Assembly: GCF_013373865.1 (NCBI RefSeq)
Contig: NC_050472.1
Coordinates: forward strand, 18,002,136 to 18,066,135
DNA from: Monomorium pharaonis
Taxonomy: Eukaryota; Arthropoda; Insecta; Hymenoptera; Formicidae
Direction: 5' to 3'
DNA length: 64,000 nucleotides
Shown: one piece after another, positions 45,150 through 56,200 of the stretch
Layout of the letters: every line of letters starts with the position of its first letter
How positions within the stretch are numbered: position 1 is the stretch's first letter
Program-made: the position numbers and the translations under genes
The notes under the pieces: generated by a model
The model's database searches: none
Told to the model about the DNA's origin: nothing
What the model saw: only the letters and a program-made list of their open reading frames with translations

Positions 45150-45665
45150 AAGAACGAGTACAGAACAGAAACCAAACAGAAAAAAACAGGAAAAGAACAG
45201 AAAGAAACAGGAAAAGAACAGAAAAAAACAGGAATGGAACAGGGAAAGAACAGAAACGGAATAGAGAAAACAGGAACGGAACGGGTACAGAACGGAAACG
45301 GAACGGAAAAAAACAGGATTAGAACGGAAAAAGAACAGAAACGGAACAGAATGGAACAGAAAAAAACAAGAACGGAACGGGTACAGAACGGAAACGGAAC
45401 GGAAAAAAACGGGATTAGAACGGGAAAAGAACAGAAACGGAACAGAATTGAACAGAAAAAAACGGAAACGGAACGAGTACAGAACGGAAACGGAACAGAA
45501 AAAAACAGGAACGGAACAGGTATAGAACGGGTACGGAACAGAAAAGAACGGGAACAGAACAGGGAAAGAACAGAAACGAAACAGAAAAAACAGCGAAAGA
45601 ACAGAAATGGAACAGAAAAAAACGGGAACAGAACAGACAAAGAATGGAAACGGAATCGAAAAAAC
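45150..45665 (+). repeat. GAACGGAACAGAAAAAAAC tandem repeats, about 500 bp
   Basis: Purine-only repeats built on GGAACGGAACAG, GGAAAAGAACAG and AAAAAACAGG, including a longer unit of about 105 bp present at least three times (starting near 45265, 45370, 45460). Both strands stay open for nearly 200 codons only because the units lack stop triplets. It separates the small helical gene from the integrase. Confidence 0.85.
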
Positions 45666-45678
45666 AGGAACGATCGGT

Positions 45679-46636
45679 ATGCGATCCATGAAACCGTTAA
45701 AATCCAATATTAGTTCCGAAAGGCGACAACTCGTCGAGGAACTGCATGCTCCGGCGAGAAGAAATTTTCAACGAAGACACGTCATAGTTCGAGGCTACGA
45801 CGATCTATGGCAGGCTGATATCGTCGAGATGATTCCGTACTCACGTATTAACAGAGGCTACCACTACATACTCACCGTCATCGATGTGTTGAGCAAACAC
45901 GCGTGGGCCATTCCGCTCAAGAGCAAGGGTGGAAGCGAGACAGCTGATGCTATCGTCGAGATAATTCGAGAGAGCGCAAGATGCCCGAAAAATTTACAGA
46001 CTGATAAGGGAAAAGAGTTTTACAATGCCGATGTGCAGAAAATATTGAAAAAAACATGATATCAATCATTATTCCACGTACTCGGTAATGAAGGCATCGA
46101 TCGTCAAACGGTTTAACCGTACGCTGAAAAACGACATGTGGAAGAAGTTTACACTCAACGGCAATTACAAGTGGATTGACCTGTTACCGAATCTCGTGTC
46201 AAATTACAACTCTCGGAAACACCGAACTATCGGTATGCGACCCGTCGACGTAACCCCTGCTGTGGCTGAAAGACTCTTGAATACGGTGTACAGCTCGATA
46301 AAGATTGCTGGTCGAGCGAAATTTAAAGTCGGTGACTCTGTACGCGTGAGCAAATTTAAGACAGTCTTTGAAAATGGTTACACACCGAATTGGACAACCG
46401 AGGTGTTTAAAATTATTAAAGTACAGCATACCAATCCCGTAACTTATTTACTAGAGGATTATCGCGGAACATCTATAGTTGGAGCGTTCTACGAGCACGA
46501 GTTGCATCGTGCGACTCACCCGGACGTTTATCTCGTGGAGAAAGTATTGCGCAGAAAGGGTGACAAGGCTTACGTCAAGTGGTTGGGATTCGATGGATCA
46601 CATAATTCGTGGATTCACAAAGACAATGTTATATAA
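45679..46636 (+). pseudogene. Polinton B integrase with chromodomain, inactive
   Basis: Retroviral-type core: first Asp in DDLWQADIVEM, second Asp in NLQTDKGKEFY. The position of the catalytic Glu reads Lys (ASIVKRFNRTLKND), whereas A has Glu. A frame change lies in an A-run at about 46053, between the core halves. The C-terminus has an SH3-like part (FKVGDSVRVSKFK) and a chromodomain-like module (VYLVEKVLRRKGDKAYVKWLGF). I set the start at ATG 45679; an upstream in-frame ATG at 45607 lies in the repeat tract. Two independent lesions mean no activity. Confidence 0.88.
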
Positions 46637-47130
46637 GAATATTTTCTTTATTATAATCATATAAAAGTGTAATGTAAACTTATAAAAATAAAAATACAGT
46701 TTTTTTATAATAAGTGGTGTATATATACGAGACTTCTTTATTACCTATCCATCCATTCATCATCCTTAATACATTTTCTTATTAATACGTATTATAAAAT
46801 GTATAATGTAATCAACTTTAATTAATTTTTAATAGAAAATTAACATATAAAATGCATACTATAAAATACAAATTACAATAGTATAAAATACAAATTACAA
46901 TAGTATAAAAAGACTCACAAAAATACATAAAATGTAATATATGTGTATAATATAAAATACATGAAGCGCTAAATGTAAAATTATAAAATAAATATAAAAT
47001 GTAAAAAATAAAAAATATAAACTATAAAATATATGAAACGCTGGATATAAAATTAACAAATATATGTAAAATATAAAATACATGGAATGTAAATTACAAG
47101 TACATCAGGCGCAAAATACATACAAATATA
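46637..47130. other. AT-rich region between convergent integrase and polymerase genes
   Basis: No gene. It has the same kind of AAAATRTAAAATATAAAAT and GAAGCGCTAAATG repeats (46860-47110) as 24292-24768 in A. Confidence 0.65.
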
Positions 47131-50100
47131 TTATAGGGGTATCCGATAATGTCCCCACGGTAACGTTTCGATCGAATTGGGTACGAGATATCTCTTGTCG
47201 TCGTACGGACTTAGAGCAATTTTCATTTCGGACACCGTGTATACTTCGTGTAACTTGGATCGTATACACGACTGGCGACGCGTCATCTCGATTTCATCTC
47301 TCAAACAGCGAGTGTAATCTTCGAACGTTATGGCTCGCGCTATTACGTTATTCTTGACACCTTTTGCTTTTTTGGTGTCCTTTTTCCCGTCCACTTTCAA
47401 CGCGTACATTTTTGCTCTAAGTCCGACGAACTCGATCATTATCGCACCATTGTTTTCATCTTTCATTAGACCAGGTATTTTTTTATTTTTGAGAGGCATA
47501 CCGTACGCGTTGTCGACCGGATAATCGCTCGTGTCGAACCTAGCAATATCGCGTTTCATCGTCTCATAAACATCATCGCACTCGACGTGGTATACGAGAC
47601 TATCGGTGTCAGTGTACATGACTTTACATTTGTCGCGATACAAAGGTACCATATACTCATGATGAAATTCGTATAGACACGTCTTAGAAAGATCTAAAAT
47701 GCACATGCCTACGTAAATCGGTTTGTTGAATTTCACCTTGAGTTTTCTTAGTTCGATGGCAATAAGATTCTCTGAAAAAATGCTACGACTATGAAAATTT
47801 GGTTTCCCGATCATTGCCTCCGCACCGTGCTGACCCTTCCATTTCTTAAATAATTTAACGTTAACGTGATTACGCACATTCTCCATGGTTTTCCCGAATA
47901 CCGCGTTGTTCATTAATTTATACAAGTTTTTTTCAAAATCATTTTTGGCGTGAGTTCGGAATTGTGTGTTTAATTCTATGTATTTACAGAGCCATGGAGA
48001 TTGCGCGAATTTTAATATGCGGTGTATCTTCGCGATACGAAGACCGTGACGCGTACACTGCTGTAAATTTCGGTAATGTATAATGTAACGTTCTTTATCG
48101 TAGAGCGTGGCGAGAAGTTTACATTCTCGCTTGCCGGGCGGTTTATCGCGCGTCGGGCAGAAAGGTAGGTCAGTGTGTCGATCGTGAAGGTCTCGAGGAT
48201 ACTCGAGATCGACCTCGAGAATGTATCCCGTGGGTGAATCCGGAGCGATAGAGTTCAAGTCGAAATTTGAAACGTCCTCGACCCATTGAAATTCAGTGTA
48301 GGGTAACGGCTGACACATCGCCCAGCCATACAAATTATTAACGTCAAAGTACATAAGGTACGACGATGGTTTCGATGGGTCGTAGGTCTGCATGTACTTG
48401 TTGTTAGCCTGTGCGTATCTGCCTGAACATTGACTCAGACCACCGCGTATACCGCGTTCGATAAACATTACCATGTCTATGTCCGTAAGCAATTCAAAAG
48501 TAATATCGGTATATTTTAACATAGCGTCCCACGTGTATCCGGGAAGAGTGTAATAATGCGCGGGATCGAGACCGTAACTTTCTAAACATTTATCACGGAA
48601 ATTTTCAAAAATGTCGGCTAACAACAAGACATCCGTTTTCAAATATAGATCGCTGTATTCACCCAACGTTCGAATTGAGAACCGATGCCAGACGTTGATG
48701 GCGTGTGCATAATCGCTCTCGGATACTGTGTCGGAGGTCAGAGAACTATAAAAGGATTCGAGTGGTGGTAAACATGTGTCTTCCAATTTTTCGACGCGGT
48801 CAACGTACTCGTATGGAAATACGCCTTTTCGTGTCAATAAATTAAATTCTCCGTCGGATAAATGCGAAAATTCGGAACGTACAATTTTTAGATTTTCTTT
48901 ACCCAGAAATGATGCTAATTTCTCGAGACTAGTATTTAAAAATTTATATGAATCTATAAATCTTAACTTTATGTGATTATGTGGGCCTAATTTATCGGCG
49001 GTACTTACAACATGCTTTGTAAAAGAAATATATTTTTCTTTCGTGATGGGTAATAAATCAATTTTTCCTTTGAACGCTGTGGCTATTTCCTTGATAATAA
49101 AATGAGAATCGTATCCGGATAAATTATGGAAGACTACCGGTATGTACAACACATTTTGATAATATAAATTACAAAGCGAATGTGCGGGACCGCGGTAACG
49201 ACCGGTCAGATGGCAATGATCGCGCACTCGCTTATCATCCGGCGCGAACGGTTTTTCGCAAATATGGCAATGTGTCGCGCTACGGTATGCCTCTAATTGT
49301 TCTTTTGATAACGTCTCCATGGGGACATTGGCGCATAAACGAATCTTAACGTTATGTGCTAAATCTTTGATTTGCTTAGCGAACCACGTGACACAATCTT
49401 TATCGCGACGAAACCGATACACGGATAACGCATTATCGTATGAACATCGCACATAATACGCTATGCTAAATACCTCGTGTTGTTGGTAGGCGTATGTCGT
49501 CGGCTCCGTGTCAGGTTGCATCTTCCGCAGCACACACTCGAGATCGGCGTATACGACGAAAGGCACTCGTTCCTTGTTGTGTAAGTTGCGGAAGCTCAGC
49601 CACTTATCCTTTTCATCTGGTAGTTCGACAGCACAGTCATTCAACTTTTGGCAGTCCACATTGTGCGATTGTAACTTTTCATCGGAACTGAAGTAATGTA
49701 GACATCTGTAAATAACAAAGAAAACATATATGTTTACTGCTATTTGAAACAATTTATAAACACATTCATGAAGAATTATTACTTACCGATCGCAAATGTA
49801 TTTCTTGCATACATGTTTGCTCAATTGCGATCCCACCAGACGGGACAGATTTTTGATCCATGTGAAGTGACCCACGTTGTTATTCCCCGGATCTTGCACG
49901 TACAAAAGATTGACATGCTTCTCTCTCTTGTTATCCGTGAGTCGTAATGGAAAAATTTTATCCTCTTCGATCCCGTACACGTTGACCGACACATCGTTGA
50001 GTCTCTCAAATTTCCCAATGTCTTTTAATATAACGGGAAACTTGATGTCGTCAAACTTTAAGACTGTCGTATAATGAGGGTACGACGACTCCAGCCCTGT

Positions 50101-50886
50101 GTTTCTTTCTACGGGATGCAGAGCGGCGACCACTGACCATGCAAAGCATGCATTGTCCTTCGATTTAACGTTTACAACTGCTTTTTTCAATATTATTTTT
50201 CGCGGCAATGTCACGTAACATCCCGCGTGTAGAGGATTAAACTTGTTCACATTTATAGTTAAATTGTTAATTCGTGAAAGCGCCCACCCGCTATCGCGTT
50301 CTTGGAACTCTTCAAGCGACGCTAACGTGGGCTCGATGACACGTCGCTCGTACCATTCGTCTAAATTTGACGTTTGAAAGAGTTCACAATTTTTTGTGGT
50401 GATACTCTTATTAGCGCTCTTTTCACCAGTCACAAATACACCGTTGAACGCGGTGTTTACTTTTATACAGTTGTGTCTTTGTAGAGCGTCTCGCACACTC
50501 TCGAGCACTATACCTCCGGCGTCTTCGAGAAACTGTCGCGGCTCGATATAGTTAGTATTAATAACCGCACCGGTCAGAACGCGATTCTCGAACGCGGTAT
50601 CTATCTCGCGCCACACGAGTCTTTCCGCGTTATCACTCGCGTAATCACCGCCGACGTGCACGAAACGTTTTTGTAATCTTGTCTTTTCACCCTCGAGTCG
50701 CGCGATTCTCGACACCAACGATTGTTTATATCCGACGGCGAGCCGAGGACGCTTGACGCGGCTATGTTCCTCGAGCCGTTGTACACACTCATCACATCGC
50801 TGCAACCACGTAAAACACTCGCCCAAAGTAGCGACTCTGTTCGCTTGCTCCAAGAGTTCGCGTTCCTCTAAATCGAATTGTTCCAT
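47131..50886 (-). CDS. Polinton protein-primed DNA polymerase B, spliced, about 1224 aa
   Basis: Exons 49787-50886 and 47131-49705 are separated by an 81-bp GTAAGT..TTTACAG intron that keeps the frame. Residues 240-350 hold a conserved region with DNACFAWSVVAALHP and later HFTWIKNLSRL, cysteine-protease-like in layout. Next are C..C...H...C zinc-type residues across the junction, exonuclease motif I (VYADLEC, about 418), an EndoVII-like C..C....DHCHLTGRYRG...CN (512-546), exonuclease II (FHNLSGYDSHF), exonuclease III (YLKTDVLLLADIF, about 721-733), and palm motifs DVNNLYG (821), KLMNNAVFGK (963) and YTDTDSL (1064). All active-site residues are present. It replicates the linear element from a terminal protein. 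Confidence 0.88.
49706..49786 (-). other. Polymerase intron, 81 bp
   Basis: GTAAGT donor at 49786 and TTATTTACAG acceptor ending at 49706. Without removal both flanking frames terminate inside it; with removal the zinc-type motif is continuous. Confidence 0.85.
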
Positions 50887-50909
50887 GTTTTAGCGTCTTT
50901 TCGCACTTT

Positions 50910-51482
50910 TTAAATCACGTTACATTCTTCGACGGAGCACTTGTACGTGACACGTCTACATGATTTGCAGCGTCGCACCGAATCTTGCACTTCATAGTGC
51001 ATTTTCTTGCATTCTTTTTCATGCAGAATGAAAACATAAGTTCTCATCATACGTCCAAAATGATCATTATTCTCATTGTCTTTATAAGCATAACAATTGC
51101 ATGCATTAAAAAAATCATCATACGTGCGCAGCATATTTGTTATTTTAGGATTTTTTAAGAACACTTTAACCATATTATTTATCAACAATTTGATACACCT
51201 TCCAATACCAGCAGGAATTTTAATGTACATAGTATCGTATTCACGTAACATCTTTTTAGCGATTTCATCATTCGGACACTGATTCAATGCCGTGGTATAT
51301 ATTTCCTGTCTCACGTGATAAGGCCAGGGATAAATAGATTCATTCTTTATATACACTCTATGTATCGCAACGCGTTCAAGCGTTCCACGTATACCAAGTT
51401 CTCGATCGCGTATAAATTGCACTGGTGATATTCGTTTATTGTTAAGAACATATTTGATATCTTCAATGTCCTCCCGATCCAT
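50910..51482 (-). CDS. Unknown 190-aa Polinton protein with C-terminal Cys cluster
   Basis: Starts MDREDIEDIKYVLNNKR at 51482. The C-terminal 30 residues contain CKSCRRVTYKCSVEEC, a likely zinc site; the central part is helical with RTYDDFFNACNCYAYKDNE. It lies 24 bp upstream of the polymerase start, same strand, probably co-transcribed. I do not recognise the family. No homologue is visible in A. Confidence 0.55.
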   Translation of the reverse strand: MDREDIEDIKYVLNNKRISPVQFIRDRELGIRGTLERVAIHRVYIKNESIYPWPYHVRQEIYTTALNQCPNDEIAKKMLREYDTMYIKIPAGIGRCIKLLINNMVKVFLKNPKITNMLRTYDDFFNACNCYAYKDNENNDHFGRMMRTYVFILHEKECKKMHYEVQDSVRRCKSCRRVTYKCSVEECNVI

Positions 51483-51508
51483 GTTGTACGGTTATGTATT
51501 TAAAGTCT

Positions 51509-52117
51509 TTACAAACTGCACACTGGGCACATGTTGCGCGGAATTATCACGTACATGGATTGACGGCAATTCGAGCAAGCACGATGATCCAAATTTTCTA
51601 GCCGATCCGTTTGATGCTCCCTAACAGCACTCATCCCTTCTCTAATGTCCCACATGTCAATCATACACTCGGCACAGAGAGCTAGAGCACCACCCGTAGA
51701 ATAAAAGAAAAATATCGCGCAATGTTCGGAACGCTCGTTTAATTTAAGAAAATCTTCATGTGAAACAAATTTTTCCACGCGATCGACAAAGTCAATGGAA
51801 TAACTCGTAGAATCACTAACATCGGATACTAAGCTGTCTTCATCATCCTCGTAGGAATTTTCGAAAGCATCAACTACCATGTCTTCATCGTTGGAGTTTT
51901 CGTAATCACTGCCTGCAATATCAATATCTTCTTTATCGTCCGCGATATTCACAATTTCTATATCGTCCGCGATATTCACAATTTCGATATCGTCCGCGAT
52001 ATCCACAATTTCTGTATCGTCTACGATATCCACAATTTGTTCATCGTCCGCGATATTCACAATTTCTATATCGTCCGCGATATCTATAATGTCCACTTCA
52101 TTTAACTGATTAGCCAT
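51509..52117 (-). CDS. Unknown 202-aa protein: acidic repeats plus RING-like Cys cluster
   Basis: Residues 8-70 repeat DIADDIEIVNIADD-type units, encoded by 30-bp tandem repeats at 51950-52095. A Ser/Asp-rich acidic region follows. The C-terminal 65 residues read C..C (CAECMIDMWDIRE), then HRACSNCRQ and CPVC at the end, close to a RING finger (C..C, H..C..C, CP.C) but with one ligand position not Cys. Cys spacing resembles the two ORFs at 17398-18261. If RING-like it could act in ubiquitin transfer against host defence; this is inference. It is the last gene before the right inverted repeat. Confidence 0.6.
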   Translation of the reverse strand: MANQLNEVDIIDIADDIEIVNIADDEQIVDIVDDTEIVDIADDIEIVNIADDIEIVNIADDKEDIDIAGSDYENSNDEDMVVDAFENSYEDDEDSLVSDVSDSTSYSIDFVDRVEKFVSHEDFLKLNERSEHCAIFFFYSTGGALALCAECMIDMWDIREGMSAVREHQTDRLENLDHRACSNCRQSMYVIIPRNMCPVCSL

Positions 52118-52494
52118 TCTTCAAGTTAAAATTCACAATACTTAGGAATTAATTCACTTTGATTCGCTCGGGTTGAAGACTTCACGCTTACTGTGGCACC
52201 GTGCTCTTCCGGACCAATTATATTTCACTCTTAGCCCTTTGTCTCATGCATTTGTTTATAGGTATGCATAGCTTCCCGCTTAAAGCTACCGGGCGATAAA
52301 TGTCGATCAAATGTTTAGATATTTTAGCTGCTGGTGGTCACTACCGATTTATTACCTAGAAATTTAAGCTGCCGACGGTTCGGCGCTCCGTGCGATAAAC
52401 ATTCGCTATTTTCTTTATAACGAGCCGCTACCTCTAACAAGAGCGCTAAGCAGGGAGATAACACCGCGACAGGAAGAAACGTGTCGAATTATTA
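52118..52494. other. Subterminal non-coding region of Polinton B
   Basis: No gene. It contains a second copy of the AGCTGCCGACGGTTCGGCGC phrase (about 52370) that also ends the inverted repeat at 52494, and further TTGTTTATA words, so part of the terminal repeat has been duplicated inward. Confidence 0.65.
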
Positions 52495-53150
52495 GCTGCC
52501 GACGGTTCGGCGCTCCTTGTCGCGATAAAAAATTTGTTTATAACAAACCGCTACCGGATATGGTCAGCGATTTTTGTTTATAGCTATTCCAAGAGCTGTC
52601 GAATAAATTTATCAGCTGCCGACGATTCGGCGCTCCGTACGATAAATATTCTTAGAAATTTGTTTATATCAGGTTGCAACTCGCATATTATTTTACTTAA
52701 AAAATGTTTATACTGATAAGCGACAGAAAGAACCATAGATAAAAATTGTTTATACCTAATTACTACTTCTAGCCGCAGGGCCTAATTGTTTATATCAAGT
52801 TGCAACTCGCATATTATTTTTCTTAGAAATGTTTATACTGATAAGCGGTGACCGGCAAGTTATTGTTTATATCTGGTTACAACTGACTTGTAATTTACAT
52901 AAATGTTTATACTGATAAGCGGCTACCGACCGGTATTTGTTTATATCAGGTTACAACTAGCATGTTGTTTATATAAATGTTTATACTGAGCGGCGGTTAT
53001 AAGCGGCGGCATCCGTTTGTGTGACGTCATCCCCCCTCCCCGCGTGACGTCATACCCCCCCGTGACGTCATACCCCTCCCCGCAAATACCCCCCGCCCCT
53101 CACCCCCCCCCTCGGAGCCCCGTAGTCAGAACCACCCCCTTATTCCTACT
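52495..53150 (-). repeat. Right terminal inverted repeat of Polinton B
   Basis: Reverse complement of 35738-36393 with few differences, mostly in G/C run lengths near the tip. Ends CCTTATTCCTACT. Confidence 0.92.
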
Positions 53151-53366
53151 CAAGCGATTGCAATTGCTAGACTGCTAGACACGCGGCGAGTTGATGTTTA
53201 CGGGCGGGAATGTTTACACATCATTTCCCGCAATGTCTAGAGAACTTTTGTTCGGTTTAATATGCCTTACCTCCTCACAACAGATATTCTCAAATTAAAT
53301 ATTCTTTTCAATCATTTTTTAAACATATCTCATGTCTCGTCTTACTTAAATGCCCTTGTTTTACGT

Positions 53367-54861
53367 CAGTAAATTTAGCACCTTCACCACAAAAAAAAAA
53401 ATTCGGACCCACCGTATAATTTACTGCTAATTACCAGCTAATTACCTGCTAATTTTCTGGTAGTCCCGAATGATTTGCTCCTATCCGTTTGCAGGAAATT
53501 AAGATCAAAGGTGGGGGTTCTAGCTACATGTGACGCTAGCACACCAACTAATAAAAAAAAACAAACAAAAAATCAAATATATCAAAATTTTCTGCTCATT
53601 TTAGGCTTTAAAAAACTGTACACAAATATCAAAAATATCGAACGGTTATCCAAGTACCGGTACTCAGAAGCATTATACCGCAACATTATTGAAGAAAATG
53701 GTTAGAAACAACAAGCTACCAGGACAATACCATACCAGGACAACTTTAAAAGTTCTTCATTAATCACATACTCGTTTAATATACAATTAAAACATTTTTA
53801 ATTTGCAAAATAAATTTAAAAAGTCTAAAATTCACAAAAATACAAAAGTAAAGTACTATTAAAAAATTATTTGTTGCATCGACTGTAGTGTCAAAATTTT
53901 CCCCTACTTTTCTGCGCTCAAAATATTAAGTCCCGAATTTTTTGCTCAACATTCAACTTGTGTAACTCAATTGTTATTCCGCGCACGCAAGAGTAAACTA
54001 CATTTAAAAAATTATTTGCTGCATCGACTGTGGTATCAAAATGCTTCTCTCTTTTTTTGTTCTTAAAATATCAAGGTCCCGAATTTTTTGCTCAACATAT
54101 AACTTGTGCAACTCAATTGTTATTTCGCGCACACAAGAGTAAACTATCTTAAAAAAATTATTTGTTGCGTCGACTGTGATATCAAAATGTTCCTCTATTT
54201 ATCTGCTCTCAAAATATCAAGTCTCCAATTTTAAGCAGCATTTAGTCCCGTAGTTTACTTTTGCGTGCGCGGAATAACAATTGAGTTGCACAAGTTATAT
54301 GTTGACCAAAAAATTCGGGACCTTGATATTTTAAGAGCAAAAAAGTACAGAAACATTTTCATATCACAGTCGATGCAACAAATAATTTTTTAATAGTACT
54401 TTACTCTTGTCTTTTTGTGAATTTTATACTTTTTAAATTTATTTTACAAATTAAAAGTTTTAAAATTGTATTTTATACGAGTATTTGATTGAAGAAAAAC
54501 TTTTAAAGTTGTTCTGGTATGGTATTGTCTTGGCAGCTTGTTGTTTCTAACCATTCCTCCTATAATGTTGCGGTATAATGTTTCTGAGTACCGGTACTTG
54601 GATAACCTTTCGATATTTTTGATATTTGTTTATAGTTTCTTAAAGTCTAAAATGAGCAGAAAATTTTGATATATTTTCCGTTTGTTTTTTTTATTAGTGC
54701 TAGCGTCACGTGTAGCTAGAACCCCCACTTTTGATCTTAATTTCCAAACGTTTAGGAGTAAAAAATTCGGGACTAGGGCAGAGAATGAGCAGATAATTAG
54801 CAGAAAATTATACGGTAGGTCCGAATTTTTTTTTAGTGGTGGGGGCTAGGTTCACCGACGT
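53367..54861. mobile_element. Foldback element, about 1.5 kb, arms over 600 bp
   Basis: 53367-53990 and 54240-54861 are inverted copies (for example CAAGTACCGGTACTCAGAA left, TTCTGAGTACCGGTACTTG right). Inside and extending from the left arm are about 2.5 direct repeats of 144-147 bp beginning TTATTTGTTGCATCGACTG at 53867, 54011 and 54158. No protein gene. Repeat-array sequence resumes on both sides. Confidence 0.8.
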
Positions 54862-55320
54862 GCGCGTTTTATATAGTTTAAGGAATTATGTAGTCATTTC
54901 TTTGTTGTAAGTAAATCATTAAGTCCGTTAATACTTGTTTACACTGTTACATGTGAAGATGTATTCAACTCGTGAGTAAGTTGAGCGTATTACATAGAAC
55001 TCTGTCATTTTTCATTTTTCGCAATAAGTCATTAATTTGGAAAAATAGCCAAATTTGTCCGACCTACCGCCAAATACAAACCCGTGGCAGGACAATACCA
55101 CCAAGCGAGCCAAACGGTTGCTATCGCAAGGCACGCGATGAGTTGTTTACAAACGACACTGTTTACACCCAATTTATACCAATGTCTAGAAGATTTTTTT
55201 GTTCAATTTAATACGCTGTACTGCCTTACGAGAATTATGTATACCTTTATCTGTCATCAATTTTCCATAGTAAGAAATTATTTTTTAGTATCTGCTCACT
55301 CACAGTTTCGTTTTCCCCCC

Positions 55321-55324
<4 letters not shown>

Positions 55325-55366
<42 letters not shown>
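55325..55366. repeat. (CT)n tract
   Basis: About 21 CT units; part of the tandem array unit. Confidence 0.95.
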
Positions 55367-55368
<2 letters not shown>

Positions 55369-56200
55369 TTCCCTTTTGTTTTTTTTTTATTCCTGTAATG
55401 TATGTTATATCATTTACGTTTAACTTTCAGTTAACTCTTGTATTCTCCTTGTTGAAAAACAAACTAAAGAGAAATGTTTAATTGCACCTTTTTCAATCTT
55501 TACATTGAAAAGCCATGCATACAGAGATTTTCATACCTACTGAAACAGTACTCCTGTACAAAGGGTTAAAGTATATTAAAGTTTTTTAATCACTTTACAA
55601 TTAATTATACTGATTAATAATGTATTAATAATTACTAAACATCAACTGCTGTGATTTTGTTTCTTTACAGCTTAATGTTAGACGCGTTTATGATTGTAAA
55701 GATGAGATATGTTGGCAGATGTTTTCGTCGAATAACACAATATTAAGCGCTGCTTTTGTGTATTCAATGCCAAAAGATCAGAACAATACAGATGGAATAA
55801 CGGCAGTGTGTAATTATATTTGTAATTTGTAATCCCATGATCTAGCGGCTGTCCTGTGTGTCGGTCCTTCCGTGCGTCGGAGAGAATCGCGGCGGTTGTG
55901 CCGCCGTACTCGAGACACGGTGCCTAATAAAAATGAGATTCGAAATCTGATTTCGGAATTGCAAGTGACCTCCTTATATATGCAAGAGAGCATGACTTGA
56001 CTCCGGAGAAATGTTAAATTGCATCAAGTGATGATTGCGAGGATTACTCCTTGCACGTGGTCGTGCATGTTCACGTTATAGAGGAAAAATATTTTGCATA
56101 TGAAATGTACATACATTTAACATTGTGCGCTGTGTATACATACCAAACACATTAATAGATATACAATTATATACCATAATGTATAATCGAATCATATATA

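Larger units (their letters stand above)
35738..53150. mobile_element. Polinton/Maverick element B, full length, 17.4 kb
   Basis: Bounded by inverted repeats of 656 bp starting AGTAGGAATAAGGGGGTGG. It carries the full Polinton set: major and minor capsid, protease, packaging ATPase, integrase and protein-primed polymerase B, plus a PLA2-like protein, a DUF8207 protein and several small genes. Size and gene set are typical. Flanking 6-mers differ (CTGATT left, CAAGCG right), so the expected 6-bp target duplication is absent. Several genes carry frame changes; ATPase, protease, PLA2-like and polymerase genes are open. Confidence 0.93.

Noticed and set aside
45035..45707. Three long overlapping ORFs of about 190-200 codons on both strands
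   Set aside because: They come from a purine-rich tandem repeat without stop triplets; composition is low-complexity and no domain is visible.
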